In this document: positions 41,176 through 50,283 of the stretch, piece after piece
How the letters are laid out: every line of letters starts with the position of its first letter
Numbering within the stretch: position 1 is the first letter of the stretch
Source: Sphaerisporangium perillae
GTDB lineage: Bacteria > Actinomycetota > Actinomycetes > Streptosporangiales > Streptosporangiaceae
DNA: 64,000 bases
Assembly (NCBI RefSeq): GCF_023276435.1
Contig: NZ_JALLPO010000040.1
Location: 30,733-94,732 of the forward strand
Direction of reading: 5' to 3'
Position numbers and translations under genes: made by a program
Notes under the pieces: model-generated
Seen by the model: only the letters and a program-made list of their open reading frames with translations
The model's database searches: none
Told to the model about the DNA's origin: nothing

Positions 41176-41365
41176 ACCGGCCCGGCTCGCCGTACCGGCA
41201 TGGGACGAGACGCCACCTCTGGCACCCTGCGGGACAGTGATCGTCCTGCCCGGCCACGGTGAGCACCCGGGTGTCTACGAACGGTTGGGCCGCCGGCTGT
41301 CCGCCGACGCGTACCGGACAAACATGGACGGCCGGCAGACCTTACCGTCCGAGCTGGTGAAGTAG
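41174..41365 (+). pseudogene. N-terminal fragment of an alpha/beta hydrolase
   Basis: The frame after the cupin stop reads GTVIVLPGHGEHPGVYERLG, then RRLSADAYR, which is the oxyanion strand and first helix of lysophospholipase-like hydrolases (form iVLpGHGehs.vY..lA..L). It then turns into unrelated codons and a TAG. No start or ribosome site. 41366-41589 holds nothing recognised. Confidence 0.38.
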
Positions 41366-41589
41366 CTGGATCAGGTCGCTCACAAGTGGCCTTCCTTCCA
41401 GTCGGTCGATTCGAAGGATCCGTCGAACCTGTCGCTGTCACCATCTGTCCGCGGTCCGGTTCCATCCAGCGGCATCACCGAAACATGGTTGGGGATCTTC
41501 TTGGTCGGGCTGCTCCAGACCTGGAACCCAGCAGCGCGCAGTTTATTACTTTATACCCAGAGTAAATGTAGCATTACACTCAGTCAGAT

Positions 41590-42057
41590 TCATTGCATCC
41601 GATCGTCACTGAAGGCCAAAGACACCTGGAACCAGACCGATCTGCCCGCCCCGCCGTCGGGACAGGACGAGCCCCAGGCGGTCGCGATCTGGTTCACCAG
41701 CCACAGGCCCCGGCCGCCGTCGCTGTCGGGCTCCGCCACCCGGGCGACCGGCGCGCACGTCGCCGAGCCGGCGTCGGTCACCTCCACGTGGACGGCCTCG
41801 GAGACCCGCGCCACGCGCACCGTCACCAGCCCGTCCACCACGCATCCGGAGTCGGAGTGGGCCACCGCGTTGGTGACCACCTCGCTCAGCAGGAGCAGGA
41901 CGTCGTCCAGGGCGGTGGCCGCGATCCGGGTGGCCAGCAGTTCCCGTACCCAGGCCCGTGCCGCCGGTACGGAGGCCTCCTCGCCGGGGAAGCCGCGGCT
42001 CCAGCCATCCGCCGGCAACGCGCCGCCATGCCGGACGACCTGCTCGTCCATCCTCAT
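41590..42057 (-). CDS. HATPase anti-sigma-type regulatory protein (RsbW/SpoIIAB-like)
   Basis: The 155-aa product has the GHKL N-box LLLLSEVVTNAVAHSDSG and G1/G2 motifs VTDAGSATCAP and SDGGRGLWLVNQIATAWGSS. This is the single-domain ATP-binding class abundant in Streptomyces-type genomes; members act as anti-sigma kinases or partner with STAS proteins. Its ATG overlaps the stop of the upstream gene (ATGA), so both are made together. The adjoining divergent HTH/DUF397 pair makes this a typical actinomycete regulatory triad. The target is unknown; the STAS protein at 8587 is a possible but distant partner. Confidence 0.84.
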   Translation of the reverse strand: MRMDEQVVRHGGALPADGWSRGFPGEEASVPAARAWVRELLATRIAATALDDVLLLLSEVVTNAVAHSDSGCVVDGLVTVRVARVSEAVHVEVTDAGSATCAPVARVAEPDSDGGRGLWLVNQIATAWGSSCPDGGAGRSVWFQVSLAFSDDRMQ

Positions 42058-42443
42058 GCGATCACCGCGGACTTGACGATGTCGGCCGCGTTGTCCGCCT
42101 GGGCGCACACGTACTCTCCTCGGCGCCACAGGCGCGCCCACCACGGCCGCCAGGAGTACACCCACCCGCGCTGCCGCCGGATGACCGTGATCCGTACCAG
42201 GGTCCCGGCCGCCGACCAGACCTGAAGGACCGGCTCGCCGGTGTCCGACAGCAGCACCACCGAGGTACGCACCCCGAGAGCCCGCAGGTCCCGGCCTAGC
42301 CGTGCCAGATGGGTGTACCGCTCCCCCGTCGCCGCCGGGGCCCGGCACGGTCGGGCCGGCGCCGCGCCAGGCGTCCCGGTGCCCTCCGAAACCATTCGGG
42401 AAAGGCCGCCGGGGCACGGAAGGCCACCCTTTCGATCACGCAT
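42054..42443 (-). CDS. conserved hypothetical protein coupled to the HATPase gene
   Basis: The family is not recognised. The conserved-looking part is RYTHLARLGRDLRALGVRTS, VVLLSDTGEPVLQVWSAAGT, then VRITVIRRQRGWVYSWRPWW, a compact beta-rich domain with many Trp, ending VCAQADNAADIVKSAVIA. The stop overlaps the HATPase start by ATGA. The start is uncertain: the frame is open to 42593, and ATG at 42443 or 42395 would each remove a basic non-conserved leader. Its position suggests a specific partner or sensor for the ATPase. Confidence 0.6.
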   Translation of the reverse strand: MRDRKGGLPCPGGLSRMVSEGTGTPGAAPARPCRAPAATGERYTHLARLGRDLRALGVRTSVVLLSDTGEPVLQVWSAAGTLVRITVIRRQRGWVYSWRPWWARLWRRGEYVCAQADNAADIVKSAVIA

Positions 42444-42669
42444 CACTGGTCCCGTCCCTGATTCGTGGAATGCCGGATCGCTTTTCTTTTCCCGTCCTGC
42501 CGGACGAAGAAGACGTGTGCTTAGATTGCCCCCGTGAGCGATGAATCCATGACCGGATCGGCACCCCAGCGGATGACCGCTAATGACGGGCAAAGGTTTA
42601 TCGAAACCAGCGTCCGGTATCGCATCTCGAGGTGAAAGGTCCGTTTTTCTCTATTTCGGGAGGAACGCG

Positions 42670-43497
42670 ATGAGCGTCGAACCCTTTCCCAGCCCAGACT
42701 CCCCCCGCGTGCGCTTCGGCGCCGAGATGCGCCGCCTGCGCGAGGCCGCGCAACTGTCCCAGGCCGCCGTCGCCTCCCGGCTGGGCTGCACCCAGACCCA
42801 GATCAGCCGCCTGGAAGCCGCCACCCGCACACCGTCGAAGTCCGACGCCGAACGCCTCGATCGCCTCTTCGGATCAGACGGCAGTACGTACTTCATACGG
42901 CTGTACCGGCATATCGTCGCCCGCTCCGGTGGGCCTATCTGGTTCAGAAACTGGGTCGAGGAAATAGAACCTACGGCCCTCGTCCTCCGCTCCTGGGATC
43001 CCCTCCTGGTACCCGGCCTCCTGCAAACCGAGTCCTACGCGAGGCACCTCTTCAGTCGTGGCCCGAGAGCCACTCCCGAGGAGGTGGAGAAACAGGTCGA
43101 GGCCCGTATGCGCCGCCGGGGAATCCTTGACAGAGAGGATCCCCCTCTGGTTCTGGTCCTCATCGACGCAGGCGTGCTACGCCGCCGCGTCGGCGGCCCG
43201 CAGGTGATGCGAGAGCAACTCGGCTACCTACTCGAGGCGGCGGAACGCCCTGCCGTCACCATTCAAGTCGTCGATCCTGACTGCTTGGCAGGGATGGCGG
43301 GAGCTTTCATGATTGCCGAGCTTCCGAACGGTCAGGCGGACACCATTCACGCTGACTCACCGGTTCAGGGACAGATCACGAGTGACCGCGAATTCGTCCT
43401 TTCCATCCGAAACCGATATGAAGCGGTGCGGGCGTGGGCCTATCCTGAGCATGTATCCCTCAAAATGATCGAGGAAGTGAGGCGGGAATGGACCTGA
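42670..43497 (+). CDS. HTH (Xre-type) regulator with DUF5753 domain
   Basis: The 275-aa product starts with an Xre HTH (FGAEMRRLREAAQLSQAAVA, SRLGCTQTQISRLEAATRTP) and continues with the DUF5753 ligand-type domain (YFIRLYRHIVARSGGPIWFR, then LLVPGLLQTESYARHLF, RMRRRGILDREDPPL, VLRRRVGGPQVMREQLGYLL). ATG has GGGAGGAA 5 nt upstream. Such proteins are made with DUF397 partners and include developmental regulators of the BldB/WhiJ-type systems in Streptomyces. It is divergent from the HATPase operon, and the shared 226-bp region probably contains both promoters. Confidence 0.9.
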   Translation: MSVEPFPSPDSPRVRFGAEMRRLREAAQLSQAAVASRLGCTQTQISRLEAATRTPSKSDAERLDRLFGSDGSTYFIRLYRHIVARSGGPIWFRNWVEEIEPTALVLRSWDPLLVPGLLQTESYARHLFSRGPRATPEEVEKQVEARMRRRGILDREDPPLVLVLIDAGVLRRRVGGPQVMREQLGYLLEAAERPAVTIQVVDPDCLAGMAGAFMIAELPNGQADTIHADSPVQGQITSDREFVLSIRNRYEAVRAWAYPEHVSLKMIEEVRREWT

Positions 43498-43694
43498 GCA
43501 CCGCCGCGTGGCGGAGATCGTCGCGGTCTTCGGACAATGGCGGGCAGTGTGTCGAGGTGGCCGCCAACCTTCCCGGGGTGATCGCGGTCCGCGACAGCAA
43601 GAACCCCCACGGCCCCAATCTCCTCTTCGCCCCCGCCGCGTGGCGGACCTTCATCGGCGGCGTGAAGGCCGGCGAGTTCCACCGCTCTATCTGA
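43488..43694 (+). CDS. DUF397-domain small protein
   Basis: A 68-aa DUF397 protein: WRRSSRSSDNGGQCVEVAAN, VIAVRDSKNPHGPNLLFAPA and AWRTFIGGVKAGEF show every typical segment. It overlaps the HTH/DUF5753 gene by 10 bp and is translationally coupled. In known systems the small protein works with the HTH partner, possibly as an antitoxin-like or co-regulatory factor. Downstream, 43695-43818 is a short promoter-like gap. Confidence 0.9.
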   Translation: MDLSTAAWRRSSRSSDNGGQCVEVAANLPGVIAVRDSKNPHGPNLLFAPAAWRTFIGGVKAGEFHRSI

Positions 43695-43818
43695 CCGTCA
43701 GCGAGTTCCGACGAGACCCGCGTGACCTCCGATCTGACACTCGCACCCTCGGCGCAGGACGTTCGGCCCTGCCGCGGCGGCGTCGGAGCACCGATTGTGC
43801 AGGTGGAGGTGACGCACG

Positions 43819-44262
43819 TTGAACAGCATGAGCTCCCCCGTCTCGGGCGGCCGGTACCCTCGCCTGTCGGCCATCGATCACATGATGCTGAGGGTCGAGC
43901 GGCCGGCGGCGCCCCAGCACGTCGCCGGGCTCTGCCTGGTGGAGGCGGCGCCGCTGCTGGACCCGGCCAGTGGGCTGGACCTGGACATGATCAGGGACCG
44001 TCTCGAGCGGCGCCTGACCCGCGTCCCCGAGTTGCGGCGCGTGCTCTACCGGGCGCCCCCGCTGTGCGGACCGCCGCTGTGGGTGGACGACCCCGGTTTC
44101 TCGATCGAGCGTCACGTGCACGCCACCCGCGTACCGGCGCCCGGCGACGAGGCCGCTCTCCTTGCGACCGCCGAACGACTGCTGCGAGATCGATCCGACC
44201 GTTCGCGCCCGCTCTGGGACCTGTGGTTGCTGACCGGCCTGGAGAGCGGCCATGTCGGTCCT
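43819..44262 (+). pseudogene. 3'-truncated wax ester synthase/diacylglycerol acyltransferase (WS/DGAT)
   Basis: The first 148 residues match the N-terminus of WS/DGAT enzymes: LSAIDHMMLRVERPAAPQHV, RLTRVPELRRVLYRAPPLCG, PPLWVDDPGFSIERHVH, then SRPLWDLWLLTGLESGHVG. In complete enzymes the next residues hold the catalytic HHxxxDG motif; here the sequence switches to the reverse-strand HIT gene exactly at this point. About 300 residues are missing, so no acyltransferase activity is possible. Truncation at a gene boundary suggests a deletion joining two formerly distant loci. Confidence 0.68.
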
Positions 44263-44275
44263 GACCCGGGCGGAA

Positions 44276-44851
44276 TCAGGGCAGGCCACCGGCCAATGCC
44301 GTACGGATTCGTTCAGCAAGGGAGGCCGCCTGTTCAGGCTCCCAGGGGATGATTCCGTTCTCGGACATCAAGGCGTGATATTGCTGCTGTTCGTAGGGGA
44401 CGCCAGGCGGCAACGGCGCGACGTGCCAGTGCAGATGGGCGTTCCCTTGCCGGCTGCCCAGCGAGAGCAGGTAGGTGCGCTCCGACGGGACCACGGACTC
44501 GACGGCCAGAGCGACCGAGCGGACCACGCGCATCAACCGTAGAAACGCCTGTTCGTCCAGGTCACGGACCACATGCTCCAGATGAGCCTTCGGCGCGACC
44601 AGAACGTAGCCCACCATCGTCGCGTAACGAGCGAGGAACGCGATGTGATGGTCGTCCTCGAAAACGACTTCTTCCACCTGCTCGGGGTCGCCGGCGACGA
44701 CGGCGCAGATGAAGCAGGGACCCGTTCTGGATCGGCGAACATAGGCGGCGAGGTCGAACGGCACGCGCTGGCCATGAGACGGGGCTTCGGGAGTTTCGTC
44801 CACCGGCGGATGATATTGAACGAACCTGAGCCCCAGGATGCGCCGCGTCAT
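44276..44851 (-). CDS. HIT-family hydrolase
   Basis: The 191-aa product has the histidine triad AHLHWHVAPLPPG, preceded by CFICAVVAGDPEQVEEVVFE, VGYVLVAPKAHLEHVVRDLD and LSLGSRQGNAHLH. HIT proteins hydrolyse nucleotide conjugates such as dinucleoside polyphosphates or AMP-amino acids through a covalent His intermediate. The ATG (MTRRILGLRFVQYH) has only a weak GGGA ribosome site; upstream frame is not protein-like. Its 3' end directly adjoins the truncated WS/DGAT. The region between it and the isochorismatase gene holds a hairpin and probably divergent promoters. Confidence 0.83.
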   Translation of the reverse strand: MTRRILGLRFVQYHPPVDETPEAPSHGQRVPFDLAAYVRRSRTGPCFICAVVAGDPEQVEEVVFEDDHHIAFLARYATMVGYVLVAPKAHLEHVVRDLDEQAFLRLMRVVRSVALAVESVVPSERTYLLSLGSRQGNAHLHWHVAPLPPGVPYEQQQYHALMSENGIIPWEPEQAASLAERIRTALAGGLP

Positions 44852-44958
44852 TGGGCGGGGCGGTCCCAGGTTCGCACCGGCTGACTGTCGGTGGGCCGGT
44901 CTACCGTGGGGGACACACGAGCCCAGCGCCACCGTTCCGCCCGTGCCGCGTTTCCTCC

Positions 44959-44974
44959 CCCGCCTGAAGGCGGG
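44959..44974. other. short inverted repeat upstream of the isochorismatase gene
   Basis: CCCGCCTGAAGGCGGG, 15 bp before the AAGGAG ribosome site. Similar CGCCTGAAGGCGGG hairpins are common at the ends of IS200/IS605-type elements in actinomycetes, so it may be a relic end; alternatively it is a leader hairpin. Confidence 0.35.
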
Positions 44975-44995
44975 CTCCCCGCTTAAGGAGATTCG

Positions 44996-45556
44996 ATGAC
45001 CACACTCGAGAACCGGCCGAACACCGTACTCCTCGTCGTCGACGTGCAGAACGGCGTCGTCGAGGGGGCTCACGAGCGTGACGTGGTCGTCGCGAACATC
45101 GGCGGCCTTGTCGAGAAGGCACGGCGGGAACGGGTCCCCGTTGTCTGGGTCCAGCACTCCGGCGAGCAGCTTGTGAGGGGGAGCGACAACTGGCGGATCG
45201 TCCCCGAGCTGACTCCGGACGACGCCGAGCCGCTCGTCGAGAAGAGCTACGCCGACGCCTTCGAGGACACCACCCTCGAGACCGTGCTGTCGGGCCTAGG
45301 AGCCGGGCGACTCGTCGTCGTCGGCGCACAGACCGACGAGTGCATCCGCGCGACGCTCCACGGCGCGTTCGTCAGGGGGTACGACGCGACCCTGGTCAGC
45401 GACGCCCACACGACCGAGGACCAGACGGAATGGGGGGCGCCGCCGCCGGGCCAGGTCATCGCGCACACGAACCTGTACTGGACCTACCACAAGGCGCCGG
45501 GGCGGACGGCCGGGACGGTCGAGACCAAGAACGTCGACTTCGGCGGCACGTCCTGA
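44996..45556 (+). CDS. isochorismatase-family cysteine hydrolase
   Basis: The 186-aa product carries the family triad: Asp in VLLVVDVQNGVVEGAHERD, Lys in PLVEKSYADAFEDT, and Cys in VVVGAQTDECIRATLHGAF after the cis-peptide GAQ. AAGGAG lies 6 nt upstream of the ATG. Members hydrolyse amides such as nicotinamide, pyrazinamide, ureidoacrylate or N-carbamoyl compounds, as well as isochorismate; the substrate here is unknown. The ending HTNLYWTYHKAPGRTAGTVE is typical of a common actinomycete branch. It stands alone, convergent with the following GNAT gene. Confidence 0.87.
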   Translation: MTTLENRPNTVLLVVDVQNGVVEGAHERDVVVANIGGLVEKARRERVPVVWVQHSGEQLVRGSDNWRIVPELTPDDAEPLVEKSYADAFEDTTLETVLSGLGAGRLVVVGAQTDECIRATLHGAFVRGYDATLVSDAHTTEDQTEWGAPPPGQVIAHTNLYWTYHKAPGRTAGTVETKNVDFGGTS

Positions 45557-45617
45557 GATGCGGCCGGCCGTCCTCCGGCAGGGCGGCTCTCGCATCTGAT
45601 CGCGCGCTGCCCGGTTC

Positions 45618-46097
45618 TCAGCGCAGCGGCTTGGCGTAGCAGCGGCTGTTCTCGCCGAAGCGGTAGTAGCCGAACTTCGAGCAGGGCTCGTAGCCGCTGG
45701 AGGTGTACAGCGCTATCGCCTCGGGCTGGGCGATGCCGGTCTCCAGGACCATGCGGACGCGTCCCGCCGCGCGGGCGTCGGCCTCCAGGTGGGCCAGGAT
45801 GCGACGTGCCAGTCCCCTGCCGCGGATCTCCTCCACCACGAACATCCGCTTGATCTCGGCGTCGCCGTCCGAATAGCCCTCCTCACCGGCTTCCTGGGCG
45901 CGCCAGCCTCCGGTGGCGCGGGGGGCGCCGTCCTCGTCGTAGGCGATGACGTACAGGCCGTTCGGCGGCTCGAACATCGACGGGTCCAGTGGTGTGGCGT
46001 CACCGTCGCTCTGGTAACGCCGAGCGTATTCGGCCTGCACCTCTTTGTTCAGCCTGACCGCGTCCGGGTGGCCAAACGAAACACGGCGAATCTCCAC
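45618..46097 (-). CDS. GNAT family N-acetyltransferase
   Basis: A GTG start (VEIRRVSFGHPDAVRLNKEV) fits the family; the open frame goes 19 codons further without homology-like content. 159 aa. Motif A is AEIKRMFVVEEIRGRGLARR, ILAHLEADARAAG, and the C-terminal part AIALYTSSGYEPCSKFGYYR closes the fold. The segment DGDATPLDPSMFEPPNGLYV is found in a common but uncharacterised actinomycete branch that may act on small amines. No neighbour gives a substrate. 46155-46321 shows only GC-rich sequence. Confidence 0.83.
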   Translation of the reverse strand: MEIRRVSFGHPDAVRLNKEVQAEYARRYQSDGDATPLDPSMFEPPNGLYVIAYDEDGAPRATGGWRAQEAGEEGYSDGDAEIKRMFVVEEIRGRGLARRILAHLEADARAAGRVRMVLETGIAQPEAIALYTSSGYEPCSKFGYYRFGENSRCYAKPLR

Positions 46098-46321
46098 TAG
46101 AGCGCCTTTCTTGGGGACAAACGGCTCGCCGTGAAGATACCGCTCGGCGGTCACCGGCCCACCGACGGGGCCGGTGGTCGCCGGTAGGGTTCGGCGTCAT
46201 GATCGGCTTATCGGGGGCTCCGTCCCCCGCGGGTGGCAAGAAGCCCGCCGGATGACGCGGAAGGGGCGCCCCGCACCGAGGGCACCCCTTCACGGTCTCC
46301 TTCCGTCCGCCTTCCGCGCGG

Positions 46322-49300
46322 TCAGCTTCCCCTCTGGCTGGTGAGGGTCACGCGGGCCAGCCAGGTGCCCCAGCCGTCCTCTGGCCGGCTGTCGGCGATG
46401 CGCAGGTGGACGATCCGGCCGCCGTCGCGCAGATCGTTGAGGTCGAGCGTGCGCTTGGCCCGGTTGGACAGGTCGCGCACGTTGGCCGGCTCCTCAAGGA
46501 CGGTTCGCCAGGTCTGGCCGTCCGTGGACGCCTGGACCAGGAACTGGTTGCCGACATCCAGGACCAGCGAGCCGCCGGTGACCCCGGCGGGCAGCTGGAA
46601 GCGGTACGTCGCGTCGCCCTCCCCGTCGGTGAACCGGGCACGGCCGTCGTACACCGTGCCATCGAGCTGCGAGGCACCGGCGTCCAGGAGCCAGGGCGTC
46701 TCGGCGTCGGTGCCGGGCGTGAAGTCGACGGTGTCGCCGAGCACGGTGACCAGAGCCCTGTCCGCGACCGGGCCGTGATCGGAGGTCACGGCGATCTGGA
46801 CCGGGTAGCTTCCGGGCGCCGTCCCCTGCGCGACCGTCACCTGGAAGGTCAGCGCGGTGGACCCGCCGGGCGCGACGGGACCGAAGGCGGCGCTCGCGGG
46901 CTGGACCGTCCAGCCCTGTGGGACGGTCGCCGTGACCTGCCCGGCCGCGGGATCCTGGGCGTGGTTCGAGACCGTGACCGGCAGCGGCACGGTGTCGCCC
47001 GCCGAGGCCACGACGCCCTCGACCTCGGTGGCCAGCGGCGAGGTGCCGGCCGGTCCCGGGTTCAGCAGCTCCATCTCGGCCAGCGAGGTCGAGGCCGCGC
47101 CGCCGTTGCCGGTCACGCCGAGCCGGTAGTACGCGTAAGCGCCCGGCTTGGCGATCTTGAACGGGCGGGTCTGCCGGCGCCACTGGAACGTCTCGCCGCC
47201 GCGCTGGTCAAGCGTCGTCCATTGGCTGCCGTCGTCGGAGCCTTCGAGCGTCCAGGCGGCCGGGTCCTCGGCCGCGGGCGTGGCCCCCGATCCGGTGCCG
47301 GAGGTGAGGGTGTAGTAGCGGACCGGCTGCTTGGCGGCGCCGGTGAAGTGGTACTGGATCCACGGCTTGTCGCCGGGCAGGGAGACCTGGGTGGCGGAGT
47401 CGTCGTCGAAGAGCGCGCTCACCCCGGCGTCCGCGCTCGCGGACGGCGTGCCGGCGTCGCCGCTCGCGGCGGGGGTACTCGCGTCGCCGCTCGCAGCGGG
47501 GGTACTCGCGTCGCCGCTCGCGGACGGTGTGCCGGCGTTCTTGCCGGTCATGTCGCGCAGCGGGGTCGGGACGTCGTTCCCCTTGGTGATCGACGGCGGG
47601 GCCGCGTCCTTGCCGGTGCCCCAGCGGGACGGGCGCGGTCCCATGTCGAACTCGAGCACTCCGCCGCGCGCGAGCAGGTCGTGCGGCAGGTAGGTCTTGT
47701 CGTAGCGCTTGCCGTCGACCTCCAGCCCCTGCACGTACACGTTGCGGTCGCTGTTGCGCGGCGCCTTGATCACCAGGCTCCTGCCGTTCTCCAGATGGAC
47801 CGTGGCCTTGGTGAACAGCGGCGAGCCCACCGCGTAGTACGGGCTGCCCATCTGCAGCGGGTAGAAGCCGAGCGCGCCGAAGACCTGCCACGCCGACATC
47901 TCCCCGTTGTCCTCGTCGCCGGGGTAGCCCTGACCGATCTCGCTGCCGACGTAGAGCCGGGACAGCGCCTCGCGCACCTTGGCCTGGGCCTTCCAGGGCT
48001 GCCCGGCATAGTCGTACATGTAGATGATGTGGTGGGATGGCTGGTTGCTGTGCCCGTACTGCCCCATCCGAACGTCACGGGCCTCCCGCATCTCGTGGAT
48101 GATCCCGCCGTACGAGCCGGGGTACATGGCGGTCTCCGGGGTGGCGAAGAACGCGTCGAGCTTGCGGGCGAGCCCGTCCGCGCCGCCGTAGAGGTTGGCG
48201 AGCCCCCGGCCGTCCTGCGGCACGTGGAAGGCCATGTTCCAGCCGCTGGTCTCGGTGTAGTCGAAGCCCCACACCTTCGGGTCGTAGGTCCGCGGCTTGG
48301 TGCGCCAGGTCCCGTCGGCGTTCCTGCCCTGGAAGAAGCCGACGGCCGGGTCGAAGGCGTTCACGTAGTTCTGGGCGCGGTTCAGGAAGTACTCGTGCTC
48401 CTCCAGGTACTTCGCGCGCTCCGCGCCGGTGGCCCGTCCGGCGAGGGCCTTGGCCATGTTCGCGATGCCGAAGTCGTTGATGTACCCGTCCAGCGCCCAC
48501 GACAGGGCCTCGCCGGTGGACTGGATGGAGGTGTAGCCGAGGAACGCGGACGTGGGCAGGCCCTTGCGGCCCACGTTGCGGACCGGCGGCGCGACGGTGG
48601 CGTTCTTCACCGCCGCCTCGTAGGCCGCCTTGGCGTCGAACCCGGTCACGCCCTTGAGGTAGGCGTCGGCGAACGCCACGTCGGAGCTGGTGCCGACCAT
48701 CAGGTCCGCGTAGCCCGGCGACGACCAGCGGGAGATCCAGCCGCCGTCCTTGTACTGCCGCACGAACCCGTCGGCCATCTCGGCGGCGTCGCCGGGGGTG
48801 AGCAGCGCGTACGCCGGCCAGGTGGTCCGGTAGGTGTCCCAGAAGCCGTTGTTGACGTACACCTTGCCGTCGGCGACAGGCGCCCCGGTCTGCGTCGGCG
48901 TGCTCGGCGGGGCGGTCGTCGCGGACTGGACGGCGTGCTTGTGGACCGGGGCGGCGGCGGTGCCGACGTTCTCGAAGGCGGAGTTCGGGTACAGGAACAG
49001 GCGGTACAGGTTGGAGTAGAGCGTCACCCGCTGGTCCTCGCTCGCACCCTCCACCTCGATGACGCCGAGCTTGGCGTCCCAGGCCTTCCGCGCCTCGCCC
49101 ATCCACGGGCTCGGCTCGTGGCTCGCCGCGAACGCCTGGATCTGCGGCAGGTTGGCCGCGTTGTTGCCGCGGTGGTAGTCGTACAGCCAGCCGGTGGATC
49201 CGGCGTTGGTCATCGGCGTCCAGAAGTTGAACCCGTGCGGGACGGCGGTCGCCGGGAAGTTGTTGCCCCGAGAGAAGCCGCCGGTCGAGTGCGTGCCGCG

Positions 49301-50173
49301 CGTGGTCACCACGTACTCCGACGGCGCGACGCGGTCGCCGTGCGGGGTCCGCGCCTGGTACGGCATGCGCTTCCGCTCGGTGACGATCTTGATGTCGTCC
49401 ACCCAGCCGCGGAATCCGGCCAGGCCCGCCGGGCTGTCGTAGGCCACGAGGATGCGCTTGATCGTCCTGCCGTGCGCCAGCCGGCCGATCTCCGCCTGCT
49501 TGAAGTTCCACTGGTCGGCGTACAGGGTCTTGGACTCGCCCTGGCCGCGCGGGCTGAGCACGGCCCTGTGCTGGTCCTTGGCGCCGAGCGCGCTCAGGTA
49601 GGTGCCGTCGTCGAAGGCCAAATCGACCGACACGTACGTGCTGGGGTAGCGCTGGTCCGCGGCGGTGAACTCGGGGAAGACCACGTAGGACAGCTCGGTG
49701 CTCCGGGCCACCGGGATGTCGACGTCGAAGACCTTGTTGTAGGCGTACCCGCCGCTCCGGGCCGTCGTGCTGCCCCCGTACTGCAGGGCCTTCACCCCGG
49801 AGAAGCCGACCCGGGGCTTGGACGCGAAGCCGCCGGCCGGGCCGTTGCCCACCTGGGTGCGCATGTCCGTCGGCGGCTTGGGGCTGGTGTCCCCGTCGGA
49901 GATCTCAAGCTCGGCGAGCTGGATGATGTTCGCGCCGCCGTTGCGGGTGACGTTCGCCAGGGTCCGGCCGCCCTCCGCCATGCTCCGCGCCTGCGCTTCG
50001 GGCAGGGGAGGCGCCGGCTCTTCGGGGACGGGCGGCGGGCTGTAGGACGGGCCCGGGCTCGGGGTGGCCGACGGGCCGGGGTTCGGAACCGGCTCCGGGC
50101 CCGGACCGGAGACGGGATCCAGGCTCTGGCCGGAGACGGACGCCGGGCCGGTCGTGAGCGCGGCGGCGGGCAA
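46322..50173 (-). CDS. GH92 alpha-1,2-mannosidase-type glycosidase with F5/8C and NEW3 domains
   Basis: The 1283-aa product holds a complete GH92 core: SEYVVTTRGTHSTGGFSRG, NFPATAVPHGFNFWTPMTNA, KVYVNNGFWDTYRTTWPAYA, the acid/base region GQYGHSNQPSHHIIYMYDYA and GYPGDEDNGEMSAWQVFGAL, GFYPLQMGSPYYAVGSP. GH92 enzymes are Ca-dependent exo-alpha-mannosidases acting on N-glycans or mannan. A low-complexity linker (ASGDASTPAASGDASTP) leads to F5/8C-like carbohydrate modules around a NEW3 domain (VPLPVTVSNHAQDPAAGQVT). The N-terminal 60 residues are Pro-rich. The only in-frame start is a TTG with no signal peptide, yet a signal-like frame lies just upstream in another register, so a frameshift near 50175-50235 is possible. 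The protein should be secreted. Confidence 0.88.
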   Translation of the reverse strand: MPAAALTTGPASVSGQSLDPVSGPGPEPVPNPGPSATPSPGPSYSPPPVPEEPAPPLPEAQARSMAEGGRTLANVTRNGGANIIQLAELEISDGDTSPKPPTDMRTQVGNGPAGGFASKPRVGFSGVKALQYGGSTTARSGGYAYNKVFDVDIPVARSTELSYVVFPEFTAADQRYPSTYVSVDLAFDDGTYLSALGAKDQHRAVLSPRGQGESKTLYADQWNFKQAEIGRLAHGRTIKRILVAYDSPAGLAGFRGWVDDIKIVTERKRMPYQARTPHGDRVAPSEYVVTTRGTHSTGGFSRGNNFPATAVPHGFNFWTPMTNAGSTGWLYDYHRGNNAANLPQIQAFAASHEPSPWMGEARKAWDAKLGVIEVEGASEDQRVTLYSNLYRLFLYPNSAFENVGTAAAPVHKHAVQSATTAPPSTPTQTGAPVADGKVYVNNGFWDTYRTTWPAYALLTPGDAAEMADGFVRQYKDGGWISRWSSPGYADLMVGTSSDVAFADAYLKGVTGFDAKAAYEAAVKNATVAPPVRNVGRKGLPTSAFLGYTSIQSTGEALSWALDGYINDFGIANMAKALAGRATGAERAKYLEEHEYFLNRAQNYVNAFDPAVGFFQGRNADGTWRTKPRTYDPKVWGFDYTETSGWNMAFHVPQDGRGLANLYGGADGLARKLDAFFATPETAMYPGSYGGIIHEMREARDVRMGQYGHSNQPSHHIIYMYDYAGQPWKAQAKVREALSRLYVGSEIGQGYPGDEDNGEMSAWQVFGALGFYPLQMGSPYYAVGSPLFTKATVHLENGRSLVIKAPRNSDRNVYVQGLEVDGKRYDKTYLPHDLLARGGVLEFDMGPRPSRWGTGKDAAPPSITKGNDVPTPLRDMTGKNAGTPSASGDASTPAASGDASTPAASGDAGTPSASADAGVSALFDDDSATQVSLPGDKPWIQYHFTGAAKQPVRYYTLTSGTGSGATPAAEDPAAWTLEGSDDGSQWTTLDQRGGETFQWRRQTRPFKIAKPGAYAYYRLGVTGNGGAASTSLAEMELLNPGPAGTSPLATEVEGVVASAGDTVPLPVTVSNHAQDPAAGQVTATVPQGWTVQPASAAFGPVAPGGSTALTFQVTVAQGTAPGSYPVQIAVTSDHGPVADRALVTVLGDTVDFTPGTDAETPWLLDAGASQLDGTVYDGRARFTDGEGDATYRFQLPAGVTGGSLVLDVGNQFLVQASTDGQTWRTVLEEPANVRDLSNRAKRTLDLNDLRDGGRIVHLRIADSRPEDGWGTWLARVTLTSQRGS

Positions 50174-50283
50174 CCGATGTCAAGAGATCGAGCAAACCCG
50201 CGAACCCGGCTGCGGTGGGCGACCGAGCTCTGCTCACGGAGGAGACGGGAGCGAGGCGCCCACCGGCGGCCGGGCTGGGATGG

